A DNA stretch of 64,000 bases, taken from positions 682,001 through 746,000 of the forward strand of contig NZ_CP069620.1 of the NCBI RefSeq assembly GCF_026109735.1, read 5' to 3'. Positions 43,929 to 54,000 of this stretch are shown one piece after another. The notes under the pieces are model-generated. The model saw nothing but the letters and a program-made list of their open reading frames with translations, had not been told where the DNA came from and made no database searches. The DNA is from Salinimicrobium tongyeongense (GTDB lineage: Bacteria; Bacteroidota; Bacteroidia; Flavobacteriales; Flavobacteriaceae). Both the position numbers and the translations under genes were made by a program. Within the stretch, counting starts at the first letter, position 1; each line of letters starts with the position of its first letter.

Positions 43929-45267
43929 CTTCGGTGATCATGAGATCCAGCCCTAAGCGTATTATTTCTTGCGCCTCTAATTTTGAAGTGTTCACATAAT
44001 CTACAAGTGCAAAATCTTCGGGAGCCACTTCATAGATCCCAAGATTTTCCATTTTTTCAATATCTGCCGCCATACAGGCTTTTAACAGCTGCATAGGGAA
44101 AATATCCATTGGCATCACTTCTTCCATCTCACCCGTAACTACCAGTGCCCTCTCTTCTCCGTGCAGGTTGGTGTTCACTTCGAATTTCTTATTCGGGAAC
44201 ATCCAGCTTAGGGAAGTACGGGAGTTAGAAGGAATGTTATTGTAAGTGAACGGCAACCATCCAAACATGCGGTATTTGTTACCCTCAGGTATCAAAGTGA
44301 GCTCATTTGGGAAAAAGCCGATATACTGCCCGGTATTCACCTGCTCTCCTGTAAGAACATCTCCCGAGATCACCCTTACATTCTTCTCATCTACCAAACC
44401 TGTAAAATCTTTTACAGCAGCCCCAATTCTGGCTTTAAAATACTTTCTGTCTTTTGCCTCACTTCCACAAACAGCTACTGTGCGTACGGGAGTAAATTTA
44501 CCTGTAAGAAAAAGATCCCCAATATTGGCAACATCTTCAGGCTTGACAGTCCATACGCGATCGCCCATGTTGATTGGGTCGATCTTATGGATTTGCACCC
44601 CAACATTGGCTGCCGGGTGCGGACCAAAAACATTGTGAATTTCAACATTTTTGAGACCCTTTAAAGCCCCACTGCCTTTTCCATCTACAGAAACATGCAC
44701 CTTCCCGGGAGTTAACCTGGTTAGCGCATTAAGCCCTGCCTGGAAAGCCTCTAGGCGATCTTTCAGAATAAACTCCACATCTGCAGAAAGCGGCGCAGTG
44801 TTCATTGCCGAAACAAAGATAGCTTTTGGGGTATCTGCCGGGTCTGCCGGGATATCGTAAGGCCGCTGATTCATAAAAGCCCAGCTCCCACTTTCGAGGA
44901 TGCGGTTCTTTACGGCTTCAGCATCAGCATTTAACGGATCGAGTGTTCCAAATTCCCGGAATTCATCCGAAGCATCGGCCTCGATGACCACCTCAAGAAT
45001 GCGGCGCTTCTCTCCTCTTACAATCTCCTTTACAGTACCACTAACAGGAGAAGTGAAACGAATTTGATCGGTGTATTTAGAAAAGAAAAGTTCATCACCC
45101 ACCTTTACTTTTGCACCCTCTTTCACCACCATCTTTGGTATTACCGAATGAAAATCGGGTGGTTTTACAGCATAGGTTTTGGAGCGGGGTGCGTCAACAA
45201 GGGTTTTGTCGGCCTCACCCTTAAGGCGAAGCGTAAGCCCTCTTTTAATTCTAATGTCGTTGGACAT
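43921..45267 (-). CDS. nqrA: Na+-translocating NADH:quinone reductase subunit A
   Basis: 448 residues, soluble, facing the cytoplasm. Characteristic: IRIKRGLTLRLKGEAD at the N-terminus, RSKTYAVKPPDFHSVIPKM, NGDELFFSK-like GDELFFSKYTDQIRFTSPVSGTV, and GDLFLTGKFTPVRTVAVCGSE. It is the first gene of the leftward operon, and the -7 box is at 45301-45308. NqrA contributes to quinone binding; no redox centre of its own is known. Confidence 0.97.
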   Translation of the reverse strand: MSNDIRIKRGLTLRLKGEADKTLVDAPRSKTYAVKPPDFHSVIPKMVVKEGAKVKVGDELFFSKYTDQIRFTSPVSGTVKEIVRGEKRRILEVVIEADASDEFREFGTLDPLNADAEAVKNRILESGSWAFMNQRPYDIPADPADTPKAIFVSAMNTAPLSADVEFILKDRLEAFQAGLNALTRLTPGKVHVSVDGKGSGALKGLKNVEIHNVFGPHPAANVGVQIHKIDPINMGDRVWTVKPEDVANIGDLFLTGKFTPVRTVAVCGSEAKDRKYFKARIGAAVKDFTGLVDEKNVRVISGDVLTGEQVNTGQYIGFFPNELTLIPEGNKYRMFGWLPFTYNNIPSNSRTSLSWMFPNKKFEVNTNLHGEERALVVTGEMEEVMPMDIFPMQLLKACMAADIEKMENLGIYEVAPEDFALVDYVNTSKLEAQEIIRLGLDLMITEVG

Positions 45268-45300
45268 AGGACGAAGTGTTAAATTTCATTTAAAATCGGG

Positions 45301-45308
45301 CAAATTTA
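45301..45308 (-). promoter_or_regulatory. Bacteroidota-type -7 box for the nqr operon
   Basis: TAAATTTG on the minus strand fits TAnnTTTG and lies 33 bp before the nqrA start. A TTTG word about 15 bp upstream may be the -33 element, although the spacing is shorter than usual. Confidence 0.5.
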
Positions 45309-45426
45309 CTCATTTCCGACCCACAAATCCCAATATAAAACGAATAAATTCCCCTTAGAATTTGTTAAAATGAACAAATAATGATACTAATCAGTTTTTG
45401 AGTATATTTAAATTTATTTTTGGTGC

Positions 45427-46674
45427 ATGAAGTCAATTTTACCCCTCTCTATATTTCTCCTCTTCGGATTTTTTTCTGCTGCACAAAACGTAGAAACCGC
45501 ACCGCCCAATTACATACGTACCGTTATCTTCACGGGCGCCGGTGATTACAGCGGAGTTCCCATCGTGCAACTGGGCGAGCCACTGCTGCTCACCTTTGAC
45601 GATCTCGTGGGGGATGAGGCCAATTATTACTACACCATTGAGCATTTTAACTACGATTGGACACCTTCAGAATTACTTAAAAATGAATATCTGGAAGGTT
45701 TTGACAATGTGCGCATCACCAATTACGAGAACTCGTTCAACACGCTCCAGCTTTACTCGCATTACGAGTTGCGCATTCCCAACGACAACACCCGCGCGCT
45801 CAAAGTTAGCGGCAACTATCTCATCAAGATATTTAACGACAATAAGGAGCTGGTGTTCTCCCGAAAATTCATTGTTTACGAGCCCCTAACAAGGGTACAG
45901 GTGACAGTGAGAAAGGCTGGTGAAGTAAGAAATATCCAGACCAAACAGGTGGTGAATTTTGAAGTAGACTCTCCCGAGTTCATCATTCGCAACCCACAAC
46001 AATCGGTTTGGGCGGTTATTTTGCAAAACAACAATCTCAAGACCGCCATTTATAACATACGCCCGCAGTACCACATTGGCACTAGCCTCATTTACAAGTA
46101 CGATGACCTCACCTCTTTCTGGGCCGGCAACGAATACCTTAGCTTTGACAGTAAAGATCTTAGGGCCGCCACAGTTAAGATAAGATACATTGAGCTGAAC
46201 GATTTGTACCATCACTACCTTTTTCAGGATCCCATAAGGGCATTCCAACCCTATACTTACAATCCGGATATTAACGGAAAGTTCCTGGTAAACAAATTTG
46301 AAGCGCTTGAAGACGATATTGAGGCCGGTTATGTGTGGACCCATTTTGCCCTAGCGGCACCCCAACCTCTGGAAGGTGGCGAGGTACACCTTTACGGCGA
46401 ATTCAATAATTTTGTGCTTGATGAAAGTACAAAGCTCGAATACAACCCCAACACCGGTGCTTATGAAACGGCACGTCTCTTCAAACAGGGATACTACGAT
46501 TATAAATATGTATTTCTTCGGAAGGATGGCATTCTTGATGAAGGTTTTATAAGCGGAAATTTTGTTAGCACAGAGAACAATTATACCGTGCTGATCTATT
46601 ACCTGCCTCCCGGCGGAAGGTTTACCAGGGTTATAGGAATGGGCTCAGCTACCTCATTAAACATCAGCAATTAA
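45427..46674 (+). CDS. Type IX secretion system plug protein (DUF5103)
   Basis: 415 residues with a signal peptide ending AAAQ near residue 19. The N-terminal T9SS plug domain (VETAPPNYIRTVIFTGAGDYSG, here in the PPNYIRTVIF part) and the DUF5103 core follow, with YYYTIEHFNYDWTPSELLKNEYLEGF, LYSHYELRIPNDNTRALKVSGNY in parts, and VHLYGEFNNF near 320. The family includes the plug that seals the SprA translocon of T9SS. It stands alone beside the nqr operon. The two giant T9SS-type proteins at the right end would depend on this system. Confidence 0.85.
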   Translation: MKSILPLSIFLLFGFFSAAQNVETAPPNYIRTVIFTGAGDYSGVPIVQLGEPLLLTFDDLVGDEANYYYTIEHFNYDWTPSELLKNEYLEGFDNVRITNYENSFNTLQLYSHYELRIPNDNTRALKVSGNYLIKIFNDNKELVFSRKFIVYEPLTRVQVTVRKAGEVRNIQTKQVVNFEVDSPEFIIRNPQQSVWAVILQNNNLKTAIYNIRPQYHIGTSLIYKYDDLTSFWAGNEYLSFDSKDLRAATVKIRYIELNDLYHHYLFQDPIRAFQPYTYNPDINGKFLVNKFEALEDDIEAGYVWTHFALAAPQPLEGGEVHLYGEFNNFVLDESTKLEYNPNTGAYETARLFKQGYYDYKYVFLRKDGILDEGFISGNFVSTENNYTVLIYYLPPGGRFTRVIGMGSATSLNISN

Positions 46675-46693
46675 GTCATCTGCATAGTTTCTC

Positions 46694-47776
46694 ATGAACG
46701 AGGGTCAAAATTTACCAAAGATCTACAAGGAGCGGCACAAACTGAAGTACCGCAGCACAGAATGCCTAAACTGCCATCACCCTCTTGATATAAGCGACCA
46801 GTTCTGTCCAAATTGCAGCCAGCTTAACAGCACCAAAAAGCTGTCATTTAACGATTTTTTCAACGAATTTTTTGCCGGAATTTTTGCTTATGATTCCCGG
46901 TTTTACAGAACGCTGGGAGCCCTGCTTTTTAAACCCGGGAAAATTTCTAAAGATTACATTCAGGGAAAAAGGGTGCGTTATGCCAACCCTTACCGGTTCT
47001 ACCTTAGCGCATCCATCATTTTTTTCCTGCTTTGGAGTGTCACCCACGAAATTGAATCCCCCGTGAACCTCAACCTCGATGGCAATGCTGCAGAACAAAG
47101 GGAAGTTGATTCCATTTTAACCGCCCAGGGTATAGAAAATCAGCCCTTAGAAGCCTTTCTTCCTTCCAACGACAGCGTCTCAACCCATGAATATATTGCG
47201 GAAAAAGACCTGGACACCATGAGCTTTTTTAATGCCCGAATAAAGCAATGGCAGGTATTTTCAGATCATTACGAAGCTACCGGGATGAGAAATTCCGAAG
47301 TTGCTCTAGACAGCCTCAACTACTCCAATTCCCGTTTCAATCAATGGTTTTACAGGAAAACCGTGAACTTTAAAATTTTCAGTTCAGACGCTAACCTGTT
47401 CTGGAACTATTTTTACAGCAAGCTGCCGTTCATCATTTTCTTTTACCTGCCGGTGTTTGCCCTCTTTATCTGGCTGCTTTATTTGCGAAGGCCCTTCACC
47501 TACATGGAACATCTCATCTTTACCTTCCACAACCAAACCACCTGGTTTGTGCTGTTTGGGATAGCAGTGGGAATAAATACCCTCTTCAGCAGTAAAATTG
47601 CCACCGATGCTGCCATGCTCATCTTCGCTTTTTACCTCTATAAAGCTTTTAGAAAATTCTACGGGCAGGGAAGAGTTAAAACGTTGATAAAGTTTATTAT
47701 AATAAATATTATATTCTTTACTTTAGCCTTATTAGCATTCATATTTTCGGTGCTGGCTTCATTTGCGATCTACTAG
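46694..47776 (+). CDS. DUF3667 membrane protein with zinc ribbon
   Basis: 360 residues. The N-terminus has a double-Cys zinc ribbon, CLNCHHPLDISDQFCPNC (about 19-36), followed by the DUF3667 region LSFNDFFNEFFAGIFAYDSR and NPYRFYLSASIIFFLLWSV. A central soluble part (about 125-240) lacks known motifs. Further membrane segments come after about 235 (FIIFFYLPVFALFIWLLYL, AVGINTLF, FIIINIIFFTLALLAFIF). Function unknown. It is transcribed with the plug gene or alone (19-bp gap). Confidence 0.85.
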   Translation: MNEGQNLPKIYKERHKLKYRSTECLNCHHPLDISDQFCPNCSQLNSTKKLSFNDFFNEFFAGIFAYDSRFYRTLGALLFKPGKISKDYIQGKRVRYANPYRFYLSASIIFFLLWSVTHEIESPVNLNLDGNAAEQREVDSILTAQGIENQPLEAFLPSNDSVSTHEYIAEKDLDTMSFFNARIKQWQVFSDHYEATGMRNSEVALDSLNYSNSRFNQWFYRKTVNFKIFSSDANLFWNYFYSKLPFIIFFYLPVFALFIWLLYLRRPFTYMEHLIFTFHNQTTWFVLFGIAVGINTLFSSKIATDAAMLIFAFYLYKAFRKFYGQGRVKTLIKFIIINIIFFTLALLAFIFSVLASFAIY

Positions 47777-47777
47777 C

Positions 47778-48164
47778 ATGATTCAACAAATTACCAGAGG
47801 CATAAAAATCTCTATAGAAACAAATTTTGAAGGGACCTTTTATAAAAATTACCGGGTCCACTTTGCCTTTGGCTATCAGGTAACCATAGAAAATCAAAGC
47901 AAGGATTCCGTGCAACTAAGCTCCAGGTTCTGGAAGATAAAAGATGCCCTCAACCGCACTGAAATCGTGGAAGGAGAAGGCGTTATTGGGAAAAAGCCAG
48001 TTTTAAAACCGGGAGAATCCCACACCTACAAAAGCGGATGCTTACTCACCTCCCCCTTTGGAGCCATGAGCGGCTTTTACAGCATGATCAACTTTACCTC
48101 CTCCAGGAAGTTCAGGGTTGCCATTCCATCTTTTAAGCTAAGTGCCCCTTTTGCACTGAATTAA
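47778..48164 (+). CDS. apaG: ApaG-like protein
   Basis: 128 residues starting at ATG 47778; a TTG at 47763 would add five residues inside the previous gene. The ApaG fold is a fibronectin-like beta-sandwich. Motifs: YRVHFAFGYQVTIENQSKDSVQLSSRFWKI (in parts VTIENQS and RFWKI), EVEGEGVIGKKPVLKPGESHTYKSGC (in parts GEGVIGKKP and PGESHTYKSG) and FGAMSGFYSM. Linked to Co2+/Mg2+ homeostasis in Salmonella; the biochemical role is unclear. The start overlaps the last codons of the DUF3667 gene. Confidence 0.9.
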   Translation: MIQQITRGIKISIETNFEGTFYKNYRVHFAFGYQVTIENQSKDSVQLSSRFWKIKDALNRTEIVEGEGVIGKKPVLKPGESHTYKSGCLLTSPFGAMSGFYSMINFTSSRKFRVAIPSFKLSAPFALN

Positions 48165-48169
48165 TTTTG

Positions 48170-48197
48170 GGTTCAAGGTTTAAGGTTCAAGGTTCAA
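48170..48197 (+). repeat. Short GGTTCAAGG tandem repeat
   Basis: GGTTCAAGG and GGTTTAAGG words follow each other in the spacer after apaG. It looks like a slipped simple repeat of the kind seen between genes in Flavobacteriaceae. Confidence 0.5.
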
Positions 48198-48301
48198 AAA
48201 AATAAATTTCTCAAAATACCTTTTTTGACACCCAAAAAACCGCAAGCCGAAACCGGCAACGCGTAACGAGCAACCGTCACAGGGAGCTGTGCAACCTGCC
48301 A

Positions 48302-49012
48302 CTAAACCTCTAAATCGAGCCTGGATTCCTCCATCGCCTCCAGGTCTTTGTAATAAAAAAATCCTTTCCCTTCAAAAATGGCAATTTGGGAGATACTTTT
48401 GGTCTTCACAAAACCCCGGTCTATAATCACCCCTTTGTCACTGTCTCCTTTTCCTGCTGAAAAGTGGAAATTCAGGAGCGTTTTGGGAGTGAGTGCCTGT
48501 TCCTGCTGAAGTTTTAAAAACCATTCTTCCCGTAGTTCTTTCATTTCTGAAGTGTACAGCGGGCTAGATGACCAGATGTGAGGCTTCAGGGGTAACTTTT
48601 TATAGTGTTTTTTAGTGCCATCCCAAACAAATTCAGCAAAAAAGAGCTCTTTTTGCCAGTCGGCTGCTACAATGGTGAAAGGTTCAACTTCAGAAAGGTC
48701 GTATTTTTCAACAGCTTCAGTAAAATCTTCAGCAGCCAGAAGATCTTTTACTACCACTCCCCTGCTTTTGCCGTAAGGCAGTTTTCGTTCATGCTTTTTA
48801 AAGGCACCATTCAGCAGACAAATTACCCGCTTCTGTTCACTTAAACCCAGCCAGGTGCCGCCGGCCAAAACATCTTTTGGAAATGCCATTTTTAAGCCTT
48901 TAACATTGTACAGCTTTGGCGGCAGGGTTTTCCTGCCCGGGGCTTCATCGCGGTTGGAGGTAAGAACGAACGAATTTTGGCCTTTTAGAGGCAGAATAGT
49001 CACCGTGCACAT
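48302..49012 (-). CDS. NRDE (TANGO2) family protein
   Basis: 236 residues. Begins MCTVTILPLKGQNSFVLTSNRDEAPGR, with the conserved Cys2 and the NRDE motif that names the family. The internal FAVA-type AGGTWLGLSEQKRVICLLNGA near 49-69 fits too. The fold resembles Ntn-hydrolases with Cys2 as potential nucleophile. Eukaryotic TANGO2 is linked to Golgi organisation and haem handling; bacterial function is unknown. Confidence 0.88.
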   Translation of the reverse strand: MCTVTILPLKGQNSFVLTSNRDEAPGRKTLPPKLYNVKGLKMAFPKDVLAGGTWLGLSEQKRVICLLNGAFKKHERKLPYGKSRGVVVKDLLAAEDFTEAVEKYDLSEVEPFTIVAADWQKELFFAEFVWDGTKKHYKKLPLKPHIWSSSPLYTSEMKELREEWFLKLQQEQALTPKTLLNFHFSAGKGDSDKGVIIDRGFVKTKSISQIAIFEGKGFFYYKDLEAMEESRLDLEV

Positions 49013-49153
49013 TATGAAAAAATTAAGATTCTTTACCTTTTAGCTGCTGATCTTGAGTAAATTTCAGAAAAAAATGGATGAAGCAAAGTTCTTTTAAATT
49101 TTTTACCTTTACGACCACACATTTTAGAAATCAAAAAAAATTATTACAACACT

Positions 49154-50779
49154 ATGGGAAAAGGTGTATTCCAGGTTCCGCAGGCAGTAAATGAACCCGT
49201 AAAGTCATATGCCCCGGGAACACCCGAAAGAGATGCCGTTTTAAAGGCTTATAAAGAATTGTACAACAGCAAGGTAGAGGTTCCACTTTATATTGGTGGC
49301 GAAGAGATCAAGACGGGAGATACAGCCCCAATGAATCCGCCGCACGACCATCAACATCACCTTGGCGACTACCATAAAGCTTCAAAAGAGCATGTGGAAA
49401 AGGCCATAAAATCTGCTCTTGAAGCCCGCGAAAAATGGGCAAACCTTGAATGGGAACAAAGGGCTGCCGTATTTTTGAAAGCTGCCGAACTTATTGCCGG
49501 GCCTTACCGTTACAAGATCAATGCTGCTACCATGATTGGGCAGTCAAAAAATATTTTTCAGGCTGAAATTGATTCGGCCTGTGAGCTTATAGATTTTCTG
49601 CGTTTTAACGTGGAGTACATGACCCGCATTTACGAAGAGCAGCCAGAGTCTTCTTCGGAAGCCTGGAACCGGCTTGAATACCGCCCGCTTGAAGGTTTTG
49701 TGTATGCGGTAACCCCGTTCAACTTTACGGCTATTGCCGGTAACCTGCCTTCGGCCCCTGCTTTAATGGGAAATGTTGCCGTTTGGAAGCCAAGTGACTC
49801 GCAGGTGTATTCGGCCCGGGTGATCATGGAAGTTTTTAAAGAAGCAGGACTGCCGGACGGAGTAATCAACATGGTGATGGGAGATCCAAAAATGATCTCT
49901 GACACTATTCTTGAGAACAGGGATTTTGCCGGACTTCATTTTACCGGAAGCACCACGGTGTTCAAGAACCTTTGGAAACAAATAGGAGAAAATATACATA
50001 ACTACAGATCTTACCCTCGAATTGTAGGTGAAACCGGCGGTAAAGATTTCATCATCGCCCACCCAAGTGCAAAACCAAAGCAGGTTGCAACCGCAATTTC
50101 GCGTGGGGCATTCGAATTCCAGGGGCAAAAATGTAGCGCTGCTTCAAGAGTGTATCTTCCAAAGAGCATGTGGGAAGAAGTGAAATCTTATGTAGTTGAA
50201 GATGTAAAGTCTTTCAAAATGGGATCTCCCGAAGATATGAGCAACTTCATTACAGCAGTGATTCACGAAGCTTCATTTGATAAACTGGCCAAATTCATTG
50301 ATGCCGCCAAAAATGACAGTGATGCAGAAATCGTAGTGGGCGGAAATTACGACAAATCTAAAGGATGGTTTGTTGAACCTACTGTTATTCTTACTAATGA
50401 TCCTAAATACAGCACAATGTGCACCGAGTTGTTTGGACCTGTAGTGACTGTGTATCTCTACGAAGATGAAAAGTGGAATGACACCCTGAAGTTGGTAGAT
50501 GACAATGAATATGCCCTTACCGGAGCTATTCTTTCTCAAGACCGTTACGCAGCTGCCGAAGCTACAAAAGCTTTACAAAATGCTGCCGGAAACTTCTATA
50601 TCAACGACAAACCTACCGGTGCCGTGGTTGGACAACAACCTTTTGGAGGTGCGCGTGGTAGTGGAACTAATGACAAAGCCGGTTCAATCCTGAACCTTTA
50701 TCGATGGATTTCGCCAAGAACCATTAAGGAAACATTTGTTCCCCCTACAGATTACAGGTATCCATTCCTGGGAGAATAG
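49154..50779 (+). CDS. pruA: L-glutamate gamma-semialdehyde dehydrogenase (P5C dehydrogenase)
   Basis: 541 residues, the usual length of this monofunctional form. It oxidises pyrroline-5-carboxylate/glutamate semialdehyde to glutamate with NAD+, the second step of proline breakdown. Motifs: FNFTAIAGNLPSAPALMGN near 194, FTGSTTVFKNLW near 263, catalytic Glu in VGETGGKDF near 292, and catalytic Cys in FQGQKCSAASRVYLP near 324. No proline dehydrogenase is in the window. A strong terminator follows. Confidence 0.96.
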   Translation: MGKGVFQVPQAVNEPVKSYAPGTPERDAVLKAYKELYNSKVEVPLYIGGEEIKTGDTAPMNPPHDHQHHLGDYHKASKEHVEKAIKSALEAREKWANLEWEQRAAVFLKAAELIAGPYRYKINAATMIGQSKNIFQAEIDSACELIDFLRFNVEYMTRIYEEQPESSSEAWNRLEYRPLEGFVYAVTPFNFTAIAGNLPSAPALMGNVAVWKPSDSQVYSARVIMEVFKEAGLPDGVINMVMGDPKMISDTILENRDFAGLHFTGSTTVFKNLWKQIGENIHNYRSYPRIVGETGGKDFIIAHPSAKPKQVATAISRGAFEFQGQKCSAASRVYLPKSMWEEVKSYVVEDVKSFKMGSPEDMSNFITAVIHEASFDKLAKFIDAAKNDSDAEIVVGGNYDKSKGWFVEPTVILTNDPKYSTMCTELFGPVVTVYLYEDEKWNDTLKLVDDNEYALTGAILSQDRYAAAEATKALQNAAGNFYINDKPTGAVVGQQPFGGARGSGTNDKAGSILNLYRWISPRTIKETFVPPTDYRYPFLGE

Positions 50780-50794
50780 GAAGAATATGCCATC

Positions 50795-50835
50795 AAAAAG
50801 CCGCCAAAAAAATGCCTTTTTTGGCGGCTTTTTTT
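50795..50835 (+). terminator. Rho-independent terminator of pruA
   Basis: AAAGCCGCCAAAAAA pairs with TTTTTTGGCGGCTTT, followed by a T run. Confidence 0.9.
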
Positions 50836-51049
50836 ATTCCTGCTATGCATCAGCTTGCACAGCCTCTAAATTTCTACATACTTTTCTTACACAGAATAAG
50901 TTAAAATTATCTAATAATAGTTAAATATCAACTATTTACCCGATAATTCTAACTCTTGCCAAAAACCCCTAAAAAATATACTTAATTCACAGTAAATTAG
51001 TACGTTAACGCTCCCCTCCTATTTTCTTGTCCCCAAACGTGCTGTGAAT

Positions 51050-54000
51050 ATGGTAAAAAAACTACTCGGTAAAATTGCTGTTTTTTGGGCTCTTATTCTT
51101 ACTCCGTTTATAAGCTGGGGGCAGGAGTGTACAGACGCTGTGCCTACGTTTTCCATTACCAACCATACCGGGAGCAGTATTTGTGAAGGCGAACCCTTAA
51201 ATTTTAGTGCCGCGGTATCTCCATCCAATCCACAGATCCCCTATGAATACCAGTGGCAGGTACAGGTAAACGGGGGTGCATGGACCAATATTTCCGGTTT
51301 TGGCGCAGAGACTGCCAACCTTTCAAATTATGCAGCGGCTATTGGCAGTAACAGGATAAGGTTGCAAGTAACCTACTGTGGCGGCACTACAGGAGTAAAT
51401 ACCCTAACCAGCAACTCTTCCGCAACCATCACGGTTTATGAAAACAAGACAGGCAGTGTTAACATAAGTGCCGATAAAACCCATATTTGCCCCGGCGAAC
51501 AAATCACTTTCTCTTCAAGCCCTTTTAATCACGGGGGTTCGGGGGCGACTTATGAATGGAGGCTGCTCAGCAACAACAGCATTTTAAGCACAGCTTCTAC
51601 ATTCACCTCTGCTGCCATTCCAGATGGCGGGCAGGTAAAACTCTATATGACCTCCTCTGTTCCCTGTGTTGACCCTTTTGAAAGCAACATTATCAATATT
51701 TCGCACAAAGCAGGAATGCCTTCCCAACCTTCGGCCATCTCCATTGACACAGAACCCGACACGGTTATATGTCCCGAAACCTCAGTTACTTTTTCAGTCA
51801 CAAGTGATCCTGCCGCCAGTAATTACATCTGGACTTTACCCACAGGATGGGAAGGTGCCAGTACAACAAATATTATCACGCTCACCACCGGCCAGGCCGG
51901 TGCTACGATGCAGACAATTTCTGTTAAGGCCGAAAACGAATGTGGCCAAAGTGCTACGACTACGCTGGATGTCACAGTGGGTCCCGGCATACCCGCCACA
52001 CCTTCGGAAATTCAGATCACAGATGAAGATAATGACGGCATCATTTGCCCCGGTGAAAACATAACACTTTCGGTAACAAACGACAGAGAAGCAACCAGTT
52101 ATACCTGGAGCCTGCCTGCCGGATGGATTGGATCCAGCACCTCAAATTCAATCGCCGTTAGCGGGATCGAATCCGGAGAAAATGGTACTGTCTCTGTCTA
52201 TTCCTCCAACGAATGTTCGCCCGGTACCAGCAGCAGTCTTAGTGTGAGTGTTAATGATCCGGTTCCTTCCATGCCCGGAGCTATTACAGGCGCAAACCTG
52301 GTGTGCACTGGTATAGACGCCACTTATTCAATAAGTGCCGTGCCATACGCCGACACTTATGAATGGATCCTGGACGGGAAGCTGATTAATGAAAATACCG
52401 GAACAAATTTCCTTTTTAATTCCACAGCAGTTGGCCCCCATACCCTGGAGGTCCTGGCGAAAAATGAATGCGGCAGCAGCACAGTCTCATCTATGATCAT
52501 AGAAGTAGACGACGGCGCTCCCGGTGCTGTAAAGATTAGCAATTCTAATGGGGAAAGCAGCTTTTGTGAAGGAGCCACAGGCCTGATCTTTTCTGTACCC
52601 GCAGATGCCAAAGCAGATAATTACTCCTGGACGGTTCCTGCCGGCTGGATTATCACCTCCAGCAATGAGAACTCAGTAACCGTAACAGCAGGTTCATTTG
52701 GGCAGGATGGAAATATATCGGTGACCGCATCCTCAGCACAGGCTTGTGGTGAGGTGAGCGACAGCTTTCCGGTTTCTGTAAAGCATCTCGTTCCCCCTGC
52801 ACCGGCAGGTATTTCAGGCCCCGCACAGGTTTGCATGGGAAGCACCAACACCTTTACTGTAGGCAGTGTAAATTATGCTACCGGCTATAAGTGGATACTG
52901 TCTAACGGTACTTCCCTTACCACCACGGGACCTTCAGTTGAACTCCCTATCACTTCATCCGGAGCATTAGGCCTAACTGTTCTGGCTATAAATGAATGTG
53001 GGGAAAGTTCAGCCTCACCAAGTTTCGCAATAGAATCTTTTAATTCAGTTCCTTTAAAACCTGGCCCCATAAGGAGCAGCCTATCCAGCCTTAATGTTTG
53101 CCCACCTATTAACGGAGTTACTTTTACTATTGATAAAACAGATCATGCAACAGATTATACCTGGAATCTGCCAGGCGGCTGGTATATTGTTGATGGCAAA
53201 GGCACTGAAAGCATTACTGTAGATATTTCCGCAAATGTTGCTTTAAGTAGCGGCAGTGTTAGTGTAAAAGCAAATAATACTTGCGGAAGTAGTGTAGCTT
53301 CAGACCCATTTGTGATAACCCTGGGTAAATACGTAGTTGCCGATTTAGGCCCAGATCTAACAGTTTGCGAAGTCTCCGCTCCCATCTCATTTACTGCCAA
53401 TGTTTCCTTCAGCAACAAATCTATTAAGGTAGTTAACATTTACTCCCCCGATGCTTCCGGTGCTCTCCCCAATCCTCCCAATGGACCAGTTAAGAATTTC
53501 ACTTTTAGTTACACCCCGGTGGCAGCCGATTTTGCAAAAGAATATATTAGCATCCGCTTAAAAACAGAAGACCCCAAAGGAGAATGTGACTCTCCAATTG
53601 AAGAGTACAATGATGAAGTAAAGGTCTATTTTCGGGATAAGCCTAGTGCCAGCTTCACTTCTGCAAATTCTGAAGTGTGTTACAATACAGGCACCACATT
53701 GGAAATCTCGGGAACTCCAAATACCACAATTTCCTACTCCAATGGCGCCTCAAGTTTTACTGCCAATCTCGACAGCTCGGGCAAGGCTTCGGTGACAACG
53801 GGAAATCTGCTTCAAACCACAACTTACACTTTAATGTCGATCGCCTACACCAATGGTGCCGGGTGTTCCGAGAATATTACAGGCAGCACCACCATCTTAG
53901 TAAACCCCATTCCCAATGCTGTGCTGACATATAACCAGGATTCCTTCTGCAATTCTGATACCCAGGTTTATACGCCTCAATTTTCAAATACGGCAGGAAT

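Noticed and set aside
45415-45422. TATTTTTG as a -7 box for the T9SS plug gene
   Set aside because: It ends only 4 bp before the start codon and lacks a properly spaced -33 element.
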